NCBI GenBank assembly: GCA_029204225.1
Contig: MU832114.1
Span: 22,675 to 86,674 of the forward strand
From: Diphasiastrum complanatum
Taxonomy: Eukaryota; Streptophyta; Lycopodiopsida; Lycopodiales; Lycopodiaceae
DNA length: 64,000 bases
Reading direction: 5' to 3'
Position 1 is the stretch's first letter. Every line of letters begins with the position of its first letter. The notes beneath the pieces are model-generated. The model did not search any database. It had not been told where the DNA came from and worked only from the letters and a program-made list of their open reading frames with translations. Both the position numbers and the translations under genes were made by a program. Positions 10,980-21,612 of this stretch are shown piece by piece.

Positions 10980-11865
10980 TGACTACTTAGCAAAATCTGA
11001 ATGCTAGTCTCCACAAAAATAGGAATCTTTCCTACAAAATAGGATCTAGGAGAATATGTACATCTTATCAAGTACATCCAAACCCACATGTGTGAACAAC
11101 ATCTTGACATGTGAGAGCATTTACTCATTCACATGGAAGTGCAAGCTAAATACAAGGAAATTGACCAAAATGACTTTTTCTTAGATTCTAGTCAAAAGTC
11201 AAGTTCACACTTGTGTAGATTTATCTAAAATGAATCTAACTATATACAAGTACATTTTCTACTTCCTTTCACACGTGGGAACATGATTTATACGTGTGAG
11301 ATCTCAATATTAACCTAGACCTCAATATTAACATATTACATCAACCAAGTTAGAAGTGACAATCTCAACACTCCTCAATTCTAACTTGGTTTTGACAGTT
11401 GCTGTATGGCCTCACACGTGTGGACAATACACCTGCAGGCCACAAATCAAGTTAGAATTGAGGAGGAGTGTTTGAGATTGTCACTTCTAACTTGGTTGAT
11501 GTAATATGTTAATATTGAGGTCTAGATTCATGTTGAGATCTCACACGTGTGGAGCCTATTCCCACGTGTGAAAGGATGTAGAAAATGTACTTGTATATAG
11601 TTAGATTAATTTTAGATAAATCTACACAAGTGTCAACATGGCTTTTGACTAGAATCTACAAAAAAGTCATTTTGGTCAATTTCCTTGTAATAAGCTTGCA
11701 CTTTCATGTGAATGAGTAAATGCTCCCACATGTCAAGCTGTTGTTCACACGTGTGGATCTTGATGTACTTGATAAGATGTACATATTCTACTAGATCCTA
11801 TTGTATAGGGAAGATTCCTATTTTGTGGAGACTAGCATTTGGATTCTAGCTAGTAGGATAAGTCA
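10980..11865. repeat. Large inverted repeat made of two outward-facing Copia-type LTR ends
   Basis: The arms at about 10980-11390 and 11447-11865 are reverse complements of each other with scattered mismatches, separated by about 56 bp. Each arm contains a purine tract (GAATTGAGGAG) followed by TGTTGAGATTGTCAC or TGTTTGAGATTGTCAC, the look of a polypurine tract plus LTR start. So two LTR starts point away from the centre. CACACGTGTG motifs recur in both arms and in the spacer. A transcript through here could form a duplex of about 410 bp. Confidence 0.85.
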
Positions 11866-13152
11866 ACTTTGATCTATGGGCATATCTTGCTCCTATTGGT
11901 GGATCTACATGATGTGGCACTCTCCACACGTGTGAAGACCTATTGGACCAGTATACATGTTATCCTTGTATTTGATCTATAAAGAGATCACCAATTCTAA
12001 TGGAAAGCAAGGATGGATGTGTAGAAGTGTGTACCACCTAAAATTTGCTTCTCTTCTTCATGAAATGTGAGCCACATTGACTTGGCCTTGTCTTTTGATG
12101 AGACATTTTGCTTTGATGAGATCTTTGCATCTCAAGGTTGTAATGAAGTAATACTAGATGAGCATGAAGCCTTTCTTGATGACATATCTAGTATTCTCAA
12201 TAGTTTGAAATTGATTTTAAATCAAGTAGAAAATGTAGAAGTTAGATCCGTTGAATCTATCAATGATCCTAACTTCATTAGATGAAGAAGATGAAGTGTT
12301 ACTAGTAAGAGACATGATTAGAGCAATTGCAATAGAATGACTCTCACCTTATTTAACTGTGCTCTAATACCAACTGATGAGAATGGAGTGGAAGGTGGAA
12401 GAGAAGAAGCTAGGCTATCAGCTCTAATACCACTTGTTCAAAATGAGACAGGAGGAAGAAATGGTGTGGAACAGCTCCCGAATCGATTTGTAGGATCGGT
12501 TAAAATGAATCCACCAAAGAGTGTTTGGAGTTATTGTCAATCAGTTTGAATTAGAAGATTCAATATGGAACAAAGAACAATGGTGCAAAACAATTGCGCT
12601 TGTTCCTCAAGCGTAGAGATAGTCGGTGTCTGATCAGATTTTGAGGAGTCAGAAACATCCATGATCTGTCAGACTGAGTGAACGAGCAAAGCAAGCAAAT
12701 AGAAAGATGTATTCAAATCACAAAACACAAACATGTATACTAAACACAGATGATAATGAAGTGTTGCTTGTATATTACATCAAAATGCTTGTAATGGAGC
12801 AAGAGCAACAATGTAAGTTACAACCTTAAATGGGACGTAACAAGGATGCTATATAACTTCCGTTCATATGACTTAGTTTGCATCACGGAGCATCTCTATC
12901 TGTTGATGCGAGTTGTAGCTGTATTTATACAGATCATCTTGGTAATTACAAGAAATGTACTTATCTAATCTACATTTACAAGACTAGTTTAGTTCTAAGT
13001 GTGTACTTGGTCGTGAGATAGTGTACAATGACGTCTGTACAAACGTACATCACTCAAATTTGAACTCCGCTTCAGGAGCGGTGAAAGAACGGTGTCCATT
13101 GCAATCATATGCAGACCGTAATCACAGTATTGCAGTTTGCTTGCGATGAGTG
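11866..13152. other. LTR debris with two minus-strand primer-site remnants
   Basis: No gene. It continues the LTR that starts at 11469; a TATAAAGA box lies near 11980. The 72-codon frame at 12067-12285 matches nothing I know. On the minus strand TGGTATTAGAGC occurs at 12432-12421 and again at 12372-12361, 60 bp apart, both worn tRNA-Met primer sites. The DNA from about 12433 to 13152 looks like a minus-strand LTR with TATAAATA near 12920. It is interrupted at 13148-13152 by the Gypsy insertion and presumably resumes at 22105. Confidence 0.5.
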
Positions 13153-13911
13153 TGTAGTGGGTTTCTTTCCTTGCCTAACCTGAATCCAAGATCTAGTCAA
13201 TCTAGCATCAAAGAGACGGAGTTAGTTGTCACGCATAGGTTCGTTCCCATGAGAGCGATAACATAGTTCAGATTTCAACATGAATGGAGGATCTAACACT
13301 AACATCCATTAACACTAAGCATTAACACTACATTCATTAACCCTACTTCCATTAACCCTAAATCCACAACAATGATAGAAACTTACTCTTCTCTCTCTCC
13401 TTTTCTCTCTCACAAAAGCATAAGAAATAGCAATCCCAATAATGATCAAACCCAACAATTAGCAAATACAAAAGAAACATGAGAAATGGAGGAAAAGAGA
13501 GGAAGAGCAAGGACATTCATCAATCCATTTCTAAAGAGAACCAATCTGCTTTTATTGAAATGAGAAAATGGACATCAGGAGCAACTCGAGTTGGTCCCTT
13601 TTTATAGTAGAGAGGAGGACCCTGGCCTCTGAATCCTATTGGTCCAGTCTTGCCTCTCTTTTTATTCAAATTTGAAAAAGTGTGGAAACCATCAAAATTG
13701 GAGGGAAACCCAACTTTATTCACTAACTTGACATTTAGGCCCTACGACATTAAAAGTCCCGCAAAAAGGCCTAAAGTCCTTTATTAACTTTTAACTAATC
13801 AATCAAATAACTATGTGATCATTGGGTTGGACTTACACACGCAAGGTGCCAAATCCATCTCACTTATTAACTAGGGTTAGCGTTGCCTTGGGATCCGCAA
13901 ACCCTCCAATA
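13153..13911 (-). repeat. 3' LTR of the Gypsy element
   Basis: On the minus strand it starts TATTGGAGGG (TG mutated to TA) at 13911 and ends ...CACTACA at 13153. It matches the right LTR from 13911 down to about 13420. Its inner part holds degenerate CATTAACMCTA repeats (about 13298-13368) and a CT-rich stretch (13387-13412) that the right copy has lost. Confidence 0.88.
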
Positions 13912-13923
13912 GTATCCCCCACC
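13912..13923 (-). other. Polypurine tract of the Gypsy element
   Basis: The minus strand reads GGTGGGGGATAC directly before the LTR start, the expected plus-strand primer position. Confidence 0.8.
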
Positions 13924-14192
13924 AAAACTGGTGGCGGTCCCACGACACCTGCAATATGCAGTTATTGGGGACTTTTATTGGCTTCACGTCGAATCCTAAT
14001 TAAATGATACTGCACCTTCTCCATGAAGTCGAGGCGGGTAGTATTGAAATCCAGATTGTGTGACAGGAAACAACGGTGGGCTCTGACAATCCATTTGGAA
14101 GTTGTCCATGAGGTGAAGCGGGATTCCCAAGAGCCTCCCATCATAGCCGCACGAAAATAGAGATGAGCAATCGACAACTGATCTTTGATTTG

Positions 14193-15464
14193 CTATGAGG
14201 CCATTGGCTTATTTGGATCAAATGCCAGGGGAGGAAGGCAATCGTCCCATTTGGTTGCCACTGATGCGAACAGAGTTAGATCTTTAGCAAACATTGTCGA
14301 TTGTCGCATTGTTGGACCTGCAGAGTGGACATACTCTCTTTGATATGCTTGTAAAGCACGGTGGAAGTCCACTGAAATGGTCCAGCTGTAAGGCTGATGG
14401 ATGATTGGCCAATTGGACGTATGGATGGTGATTTTATCCATAGCCAACCCCAAATCTTTCCATTTATTTCTTTGCGGCATTGGCACGTAATAGGGATCTA
14501 CCCGCAACTGGCAAAGGTTGGCGACGTAACTCTTAATGAATTCTAAAGTTTTCTCAAAAATCGTGATTCTCCATGTCGGCTGCTCTCCCAGTGCAGGTAT
14601 TTTGTCCAACTCTTTGTCGGCCTCGATCTCGGAGGTCTTAAGTTTCAGAACCCATCCACCACGCGAGGACTCATACGGATGTTGCTTTAAGCAGGTCTGG
14701 ATCTGGTCCTCGACGCTGATGGGCCTTCTGAATAGAGGTCTTGTCCTTGATGAGGATGGAGCCGCTTGTACTGCTGGTATGGTTGGCGGTTGCTCTGCTA
14801 TATCTGGAGCTCCCCCCTGGTCCATGCTCGAATCAATCCATGTACCCATTGGTACAGCTTCTTGGTGCGAAGGGGAGAATTGCGGCATGACCGGGACATG
14901 GATTTGTGGTCCGGCTTCCAGCACTCGAACGGCTGCTTTCTCACAGGCGGTGATGGTCTCTTTTGCCTTTGCCAACTTGGTTGAAGCTGCTCCTTTGAAC
15001 CTATCAAAGCGGCCTTGGAATCCCTGAAGGGCCACTTTGTATGTCTCTACTTTGTTGAATAAATACGCAATCTTCGTCGGTGTGACCGGATGATCGGGTA
15101 TTTGCATTTGTAGATAGGCATCATGCTCAAGGGTGGTCGCATCCAATTCACCTTGAAGTCGTGTGCAATCTTGGTCGGCCATCTGTAATTGCCCCTTCAG
15201 CAGCTGCACCTGTTGCTTGGCATCTTGCACTGCCTTATCTACCTGATCTTGTGTGGTTGTCAGGGCGTTTTGCAGGGAGCTGATGTAATTTTCCAAGTGA
15301 TGCGCTTGTTGCTGGGCCAACTTCTTTTCGCTTTCAGTTTTATCTGCATGTTGTTTGGCTATCTTCAACTCTCGATCCAGCTGGACAATTTTCTGGCTGA
15401 TCAGAGTGTTTTCGGATTCTAGATCAGAGATTCTCTGCTCCATTTCCTTCTTCATATCCAGCAA
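14193..15464 (-). CDS. Gypsy extra ORF, C-terminal half (coiled-coil protein)
   Basis: This is an open frame of 423 codons. Residues 1-125 are a continuous heptad-rich coiled coil (MKKEMEQRISDLESENT onward, then repeated Q/E/K-rich heptads). Next comes a Pro/Ser-rich linker (about 185-250), then a globular-looking end rich in W, Y and F (WRITIFEKTLEFIKSY). No enzyme motif, signal peptide or clear membrane segment is visible. The start Met is probably internal. A third frame across 15465-15660 reads FDATVPEGFEEEDIF and VAPIPWQPRTVPSGPP without a start, and would link this half to the frame at 15664-16896. So the original protein was likely about 900 residues and was broken by two frameshifts and a stop. 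It lies between integrase and the 3' LTR, where env-like or accessory ORFs sit in some plant Gypsy elements. Function unknown. Confidence 0.75.
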   Translation of the reverse strand: MLDMKKEMEQRISDLESENTLISQKIVQLDRELKIAKQHADKTESEKKLAQQQAHHLENYISSLQNALTTTQDQVDKAVQDAKQQVQLLKGQLQMADQDCTRLQGELDATTLEHDAYLQMQIPDHPVTPTKIAYLFNKVETYKVALQGFQGRFDRFKGAASTKLAKAKETITACEKAAVRVLEAGPQIHVPVMPQFSPSHQEAVPMGTWIDSSMDQGGAPDIAEQPPTIPAVQAAPSSSRTRPLFRRPISVEDQIQTCLKQHPYESSRGGWVLKLKTSEIEADKELDKIPALGEQPTWRITIFEKTLEFIKSYVANLCQLRVDPYYVPMPQRNKWKDLGLAMDKITIHTSNWPIIHQPYSWTISVDFHRALQAYQREYVHSAGPTMRQSTMFAKDLTLFASVATKWDDCLPPLAFDPNKPMAS

Positions 15465-15663
15465 GACTGGATCACTTGCCCAAGGCTTGAAACCAACCCT
15501 AGAGCATCACCAGAATCGACGGTCGTGGCAGTGGCAGCAGCAGGAGGACCTGATGGTACTGTCCTTGGTTGCCATGGAATAGGTGCCACGATCTCTTCTT
15601 CTTAAAAAATATCCTCCTCTTCAAACCCTTCAGGCACTGTGGCGTCAAACTATTTTGGTGATT

Positions 15664-16896
15664 TTACAGTTGTGTCGACCCGAAGTGTGGCTGGGCTACC
15701 TTGTGTGTGGGGTTGCTAGCTGGCATCTTTGACACCAATAGTAAATTCATGGATATGTCCGAATCCTCTTCCAGGAGATTGGGGTTCAAAGGGCGCGCTG
15801 GGCACTGGGGCATTTCAAAGATTTCGGTGGCCCCAAGGGGGTCGGAATCATCGAACATATCCATAAAGAACTGTGTGTTGGGTGAGGTGGCTTCGGTGTG
15901 CGGGGGTGAGGCGGCCTGGGCAGCTATGATGGGAATGGTAGGCCCAATGGTCACAGACTGTCCTTGTATGGGAGCAGAGGCGAGGGAAGCATCAGAGGCT
16001 AGGGGGATGGGAAGTTCAGTGTGAACAGCAACAGGGGGTGAAAGAGCAACTGACGAGGTATGCCTAGTGCGACGTCGTGACACGGAAGACGAGTCAGGAA
16101 TTACGATCTCGCTGCGTGGACAACAATGACTATGAGAGCTTGAGGCCTGATGGGATGATTCTGCCGGTGCTTCTTCGTAAACCGAAAGCACAGAATCCAG
16201 GTAGAAGCCATGGATTATGTTTTCTAAGTGAGAAGCAGCTAAGAGGGACAATAAAGAGCCAGCAGCGAACTGCTGCTTAGTATTGGCCTTAATAGCTCGC
16301 TTGAGCTCACCGGAAACAGTCTTGAGCCAATTATATGGTTCAAGAAGGGCTTTGGCCAACTTAGTGTGGGATTCCACTATCTTGTGAAGGATTTGAGATG
16401 TGATGCGGTCTTTCCTGAGGTTGGCAACCATCAGGAAATTATTCAATATCTGGACAACTGCGTGGATGGAAGGCTCAGTGATGGCTTCCAAAAGGTAGCC
16501 ATCATTGGTCCAGTGCAGATCATTGGTGAGGTCAATAAATGGCTTGATGGCCTGTTTGGCGTGCTTGTGATTAGGTGAGGCCTGCGTACCAGATGATATT
16601 CCTATAGCTGCAAGTGCGGCTTCAGTGACGCACACTTTGTGTGTGGCTCCCTGGAAAGTGATATAAAATTTGGATTTCTCTTCCTTCCACGTACTCAAGG
16701 TAAGAGTGATGAAATCCATATTGATGCGACCCGAAAAGGCTCTCTCATAAATAGCCATTGCAGTGAGCAGAGGCTCCGCAAGGGTCATCCACTGAGTGAC
16801 CATGCTTGTGCTAGGAAGAATCAGGATGCTCGTTGCAGGTGGGACATCATGATGGATAGTATAGCGGGAAGACTGGGAAGTATCGGTAGAAGACAT
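15664..16896 (-). CDS. Gypsy extra ORF, N-terminal half
   Basis: The frame is open from 17043. I prefer the Met at 16896 (MSSTDTSQSSRY), because the stretch before it is not protein-like and overlaps the spacer. It gives about 410 residues. Residues 1-230 look globular: a segment with INMDFITLTLSTWKEEKSK followed by YITFQGATHKVCVTEAALAA resembles the plant transposon-associated domains found in Athila/Tat accessory ORFs, at low confidence. Residues 235-350 are Ser/Pro/Ala-rich, and the end is acidic (MDMFDDSDPLGATEIFEM). There are no transmembrane segments. With the downstream coiled-coil half it forms one broken ORF. Both halves are still open over 1.2 kb each in an otherwise decayed element, which is unexpected. 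Confidence 0.72.
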   Translation of the reverse strand: MSSTDTSQSSRYTIHHDVPPATSILILPSTSMVTQWMTLAEPLLTAMAIYERAFSGRINMDFITLTLSTWKEEKSKFYITFQGATHKVCVTEAALAAIGISSGTQASPNHKHAKQAIKPFIDLTNDLHWTNDGYLLEAITEPSIHAVVQILNNFLMVANLRKDRITSQILHKIVESHTKLAKALLEPYNWLKTVSGELKRAIKANTKQQFAAGSLLSLLAASHLENIIHGFYLDSVLSVYEEAPAESSHQASSSHSHCCPRSEIVIPDSSSVSRRRTRHTSSVALSPPVAVHTELPIPLASDASLASAPIQGQSVTIGPTIPIIAAQAASPPHTEATSPNTQFFMDMFDDSDPLGATEIFEMPQCPARPLNPNLLEEDSDISMNLLLVSKMPASNPTHKVAQPHFGSTQL

Positions 16897-17043
16897 GATG
16901 ATCAGAAGGGAATTATAAACACGTGAAAGTGTATCAGAAGGCAATGCAGAAAATTTGGAAGGCTTTGGTCGCAAGAGCTTTGCTAGCACAAGTGAGAAAT
17001 GAATCAAATTCAGCCAACTTATAGGTGAATTTGGTGGGTCCAT

Positions 17044-17692
17044 TACACTGAATAGTAGTTTGGCTTATCAGTTCTGAACAAAAATTTGCAGTACTGTAAA
17101 AATAGGCTATAAAAATGTCGGCGAAGGTTTCTACGGATCTGAACCTATCAAGCAAATGTTTTCCAGGGCTGGCGAAGGATGAACCTTCGCCCAGGAGGGT
17201 TCTTTGCCTAGGTACTGTCACAAATGTATTTTTTCACAATCTGAACCTATGGACAACCTAATTTTGACATTTTAAGATCATCTAGCAGGTCGACGAAGGT
17301 TCATAATGAGGTTATGATGCTCGGCGAAGGTTCTCAAAATGACATATCACTGAACATTCGTCTGTCTCAAAAATTGGATTTTCTCTTGTCAGGAACCTTC
17401 GCCCACCTCAATTTAGATAAATCAACGGTGGATGTACAATCTGAGAGCTCAGCGAAGGTTTCTAATACTGTATTGGCCAAATCTGTCCAAATCAGTGATT
17501 TTCTAAGTCATTGTCCATAAAAAATAATGTGCTTCCTTTTCCTTATGCTGATGACTTCCTGGCTTTTGCTCATTAGTCTTTCCTTATTTTTTTGCATTTT
17601 TTTTTAATTGTCTTTTTCCAAAAAAAACTCAGCAAATAAAATATTGAAAACAAAAAATTGAAAAACAAATAAAATTAAAAAATATATCGAGA
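17044..17692 (-). other. Spacer between integrase and extra ORF with GCGAAGGTT repeats
   Basis: There is no coding sequence. The motif CGAAGG(T/A)T, usually preceded by GG or CG, occurs at about 17123, 17173, 17294, 17323 and 17454 on the + strand. It occurs inverted (AACCTTCG) at about 17191 and 17394. An A/T-rich run of about 100 bp lies at 17585-17690. If the extra ORF had its own promoter or a splice acceptor it would lie here; nothing decisive is visible. Confidence 0.6.
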
Positions 17693-18620
17693 TCAGGCTT
17701 GCTGAACTGGCGGAGCAGACTGCCAAAACTTGCATAATCGGCTGCCATTTACCGGAGTATCAAATCGTTTTCCATCCAAGTGCTCAAGAATTAGTGCACC
17801 ATAGTTCATGATTTCCTTCACTTTATACGGGCCTTCCCCGGTAAACTTCAACTTACCCTTGATCAGCTTGGTTTTGTACATCAATGCAAGATCTCCTGCT
17901 TTCAGATCTTTCTTATGCAAACAACGATTGTGCCATGCCTTGCGGCGGCCTTTCTCTGCCGCTAAGGCACGAACTGTCATCAATTAGGTTTCACATAATT
18001 TGTGCAATGCTTCATGATGGAGTTGTAAGGACATATCATCATTTAAGCGTTCCGTTGTTGCTACGCGTAAATATGGGATTAAAAATTCAATTGGCATAAC
18101 AGCATCTTGACCATAAACTAGTTGAAAAGGTGTTTGATTTGTACTATTTTTGTAAGCGGTTCTGAATGCCCATAATGTTGCATACAGTTTATGTTCCCAA
18201 TCAGACCGACTTGCTTCAACTGTCTTTGTCATAATGGTGCAGAGAATCTTATTAGAAGATTCAGCTTGGCCATTTCCTCTGGGATAATAGGGAGTACTAA
18301 ATCTGTGTATAACGAAAAAATCTTCCACTAAACACTTTATTGTTTGACTAAATAAAGTGTGTACCCCAGTCACTGACAATTTCGATCGGACATCCAAATC
18401 TGATTATAATATTTTCATATAGAAACTTGGCCGTAGATTTTGCATCAGCCACTTTGACAGCTTTGGCTTCAACCCACTTGGTCATATAATCAGTTGCGAC
18501 GATAATGTATCGGGCCTGAGATCCTTGCGCGGCAGGATGAATAGGACCAACATAATCTAGTCCCCATTTTTCACACGGTGCTTGCGATAAAACCGGATGT
18601 AAGGGTTCAAAATTCTGTCA
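17693..18620 (-). pseudogene. Ty3/Gypsy integrase, core and C-terminus
   Basis: The minus strand gives the core: GLDYVGPIHPAAQGSQ with the first Asp, IIVATDYMTKWVEA, then FGCPIEIVSDWGTHF with the second Asp, and YYPRGNGQAESSNK with the catalytic Glu. The DDE triad is therefore present, though DRG has become DWG. The C-terminal part (17983-17693) has GDLALMYKTKLIKGKLKFTG and GPYKV, the usual tail, without a chromodomain. One in-frame TAA at about 17984 separates two otherwise continuous open stretches, and a frame change lies near 18360. Confidence 0.92.
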
Positions 18621-19335
18621 AGTAGGCCGTCGTGCTCGCTGGAAAACATCACATGTCTGAATAAAATTTTCTGTGTCCTTATGAAGCGTAGGCCACCAAC
18701 AACTGGATTGCAAAAGTTTGCGAACAGTAATATCTGTAGAGAAGTGTCCTCCACCCATGTCATCATGTGAAAACATGATTAGATCTGGTACTTTATGTTG
18801 TAAAACACATCTTCGTAAAATATTATCTGATCCACGACGATACAATTGTCCTACAATTAATTGATAAGGTTGAGCCTTATGAATCAATTGTCTTTTCTGT
18901 ACTTTTGTCAAAGAGTCATTCGGTTGTCCTAGCATCAGGTACTCAACAATATCCGTCGCCCACTCAGGTACTGCTTCAACATAGAACAATGCAGCATCTG
19001 GCAGTTCATCATCCACATCAGTATTAACTGGTGCGGATTCAATTCGCGAAACGTGATCGGCTAGATAATGTTGCTTTCCCTTTCTAACCACAATTCGAAA
19101 GTCAAATTCAGTCAATAATAATAATCATCTTGCAATACGTCCAGTATTACACGTCTTGTTTACCAAGTAAAGTAACGGTGGATGATCCGTATAAAATGCA
19201 AAGTGCGTTTCCATGACGTAGTGACAAAATTTTCGAACAGAAAAAATCATGGCTAGCGTTTCGCGTTTTATTGTTGAATGATTCTTCTCTGGATCTGTAA
19301 GTTGTTTGCTTGCATGGGATAATCCTTCTTATAGT
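18618..19335 (-). pseudogene. Ty3/Gypsy RNase H and integrase zinc-binding region
   Basis: The right part (19335-19115) reads CHYVMETHFAF and YTDHPPLLYLVNK, the RNase H end. The frame 19115-18618 continues FDFRIVVRKGKQHYLADHVSR, a long linker, then GGGHFSTDITVRKLLQSSCWWPTL followed by CDVFQRARRPT. The last is the HHCC zinc finger of integrase with one cysteine replaced. RNase H degrades the RNA template; the zinc finger helps integrase bind LTR ends. A stop at 18617 and frame changes break it. Confidence 0.88.
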
Positions 19336-20581
19336 CACCTGGCTGCGTCAAAACTGATCCAATGGCGTATTTTGAGGCATCCATATGAACATGAAACTCT
19401 AATGTCCAATCTGGAGAACGCAGTATTGGTGCTGAAGATAATGTTTTTTTTTAACTTTTCAAAGGCTTCTAACGCCTCTATTGTCCAAATAGGAACAATA
19501 GTTAGTTTGTATATAGGTCGTGTTAAATCCGCAAAGAAGATAATAAAAATTTGATAGTAGTTCGCATGACTCATAAACACATAAACTCCTCGAATTGTTG
19601 CTGGCGGTGGCAATTCCACAATAACTTTGATCTTAGAATAATCGGTGGCAATACCATGTCTTGATATCAGATGTCCAAGCACAACTCCGTGCGAAACCCA
19701 TATCTGGCATTTTTTTGGATTTAGAGAAATCTGATATTTGCGGCATCTTTCAAATACTTTCTCCAATCGATCCAGGTGGTTTGTATCTATACTATGACTT
19801 CCCAAGTCGTCCAAGTAAATTTCAAGGAATTAAAAGCAAATTGCATTACTCTTTGGAATGAACTTGGTGTAGTACAGAATCTAAACAACATTACTTTGTA
19901 AGCATAGGTGCCCCATTCTGTTGCAAAAGCAGTTTTATGGCGATCGGCAGGTGCAATTTTAACCTGGTTGTAACCACTAAATCCATCCAGGAAACTATAA
20001 GCTTCTGCTCCAGCAAGGCGATCCAAAATGCTTTTAGTAAAAGGTAACGAAAAGTGATCCTTCTGTGTCACTTTATTCAATGCTTTGAGATTCACACAGA
20101 TTCACAATTTTTCATTTTTCTTAGGAACAATGACAATCGGTGAAATCCATTCTGTATGCTCGATCTCATAAATGAAATCGACGTCAAGTAATCTCTAAAG
20201 TTCTTTCTTTATCATATCTGCCACATTAGGATTACAGCGATAGAAGTTTGTAACCTTTGGTACTGCATCAGGTACTAAAGGTATGGTATGTTCAATCACT
20301 GATCTCAGAATACCCTTCAAATCTTGATAATTCCATGCAAAGCAATCTTGATACTTAATAAGTAACAAACGGAGTGCTTGATACTGTTCAGGAGTAAGTT
20401 GTGATCCCACTTGTACAATCTTTTTCGGTTCTCCTGGTTCAGCAAGATTTATTGGTTGCGTCCTAGCTGGGCCATCGTAAACCTCTCTAGATTTTGACAT
20501 GTGTTTTTCAGGTTCACGATGTGCTTTAGGTAACATAATAACAATATCATCCAGTGTATAACGTTTAAAATGCTCTGGCAT
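19335..20581 (-). pseudogene. Ty3/Gypsy reverse transcriptase, frameshifted
   Basis: Order on the minus strand: LLIKYQDCFAWNYQDLKGI and VIEHTIPLVPDAVP (20400-20250), NLKALNKVTQKDHFSLPF (20090), SFLDGFSGYNQVKIAP with the first catalytic Asp, KTAFATEWGTYAYKVM, then IYLDDLGSHS at about 19820-19795 (intact YLDD), then CRKYQISLNPKKCQIW and LGHLISRHGI (thumb). The frame changes between 20095-19787 and 19814-19335, and a stop splits the section near 20195. All polymerase motifs are recognisable, but no continuous protein can be made. Confidence 0.95.
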
Positions 20582-20611
20582 ATCATGCTGGACTACATTT
20601 GCCTGTTCTTT

Positions 20612-21412
20612 TCAGAAAGGACTTGTCTTGGATCTTCGTTTAGCCTTCTTAGCAGGAATTGATCGTGGAGGTGATGACTTTCGGAATGATAAATCTTTCT
20701 TCACAGGTGAAGACTTCCTAGACGATGATGTCTTGCTGGAAATCTGACTTGAAGGATCATTCTTGACTTTTCCTTTGTCTTTATCCAATAGAGGTGGCAC
20801 TTCCTTTGAATTGATCTTCTGAGGGGGATTTTCCCATTTCAAGACCGTATTATAGTGTTGCTTAGCTTGTTTCTTTGTTATCGAACCTGTGATCCTGCCT
20901 CCCTTCAATATAACTGCTTTGGGCGGTTTGATTGTTGGTTCATCAGGAACATTACGCACTCCAAATCTGGTCGGATCCATGTGATTTAGAATCTGTTCAT
21001 CCGTAAGTTCTGCATTGCCATCATAAGTTAAGACATGGCTCACTGGTATCAGATCATCCTCAATTGGATCTGGTATAGGTTCCGTTGATATCCAGGCTAC
21101 ATTCAACACATTTAGTAGAAACGTGATTGGTGTATCCAAAGTTCGATCTAATAAGGAAATCTCGCTCAACTCTGATTGAATATCTTGTTGACACATATAT
21201 CCTGTTGTACAATCAATTGTTGCAAGAGCTTCATTCCAATTGACAGTATCCGTTTGAGAATTGTAGTGAACTCCCAAATTGCTCTGGTCGATTACAAGTG
21301 TGATTCGTTGTTGCTGAATCGTCATCTGCTTTTTGAACCACTGGTTTGATAGTCCAAGTCGTAGGATCAACTTTAACTGCACGTTCACGATTTTCAAAAG
21401 TGATTTTTCCAC
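20612..21412 (-). pseudogene. Gypsy protease-RT linker
   Basis: This frame of 266 codons between protease and reverse transcriptase contains TFLLNVLNVAWISTEPIPDP, LTDEQILNHMDPTRFGVRNV and a Lys/Ser/Pro-rich basic tail (SSSRKSSPVKKDLSFRKSS). Such long spacers between protease and polymerase are common in plant Gypsy polyproteins. No catalytic motif is present. It is most likely a polyprotein segment rather than a separate gene. Confidence 0.75.
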
Positions 21413-21612
21413 CCCAATTATGAACTACTTGCGCAACTCATAACCATGGACGTCCTAATAGAACTCAGTAGACATTTGGTGCTTCTGGTAAGTCCATCAC
21501 GACAAAAGTAATGACGAACTGTACTCCTGCAATCTTGACAGGTATATCTTCCACCATTCCTCGTGGACGAACTGTCGTTTGATCCACTAGCTTAATAGCA
21601 AAAGTAGCAGGC
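21413..21612 (-). pseudogene. Gypsy aspartic protease, C-terminal part
   Basis: The minus strand gives FAIKLVDQTTVRPRGMVEDI, VKIAGVQFVITFVVMDLPEA and, after a stop, VLLGRPWL. The flap-side strands and the ILGRPWL end motif are diagnostic of retropepsin-like protease. The catalytic DSG half is missing because the sequence runs straight into the LTR at 21613. Confidence 0.85.

Noticed and set aside
13298..13368. CATTAACCCTA/CCCTAAA words resembling plant telomere repeat
   Set aside because: Only one CCCTAAA; the unit is a degenerate 12-13 bp CATTAACMCTA repeat within the Gypsy LTR.
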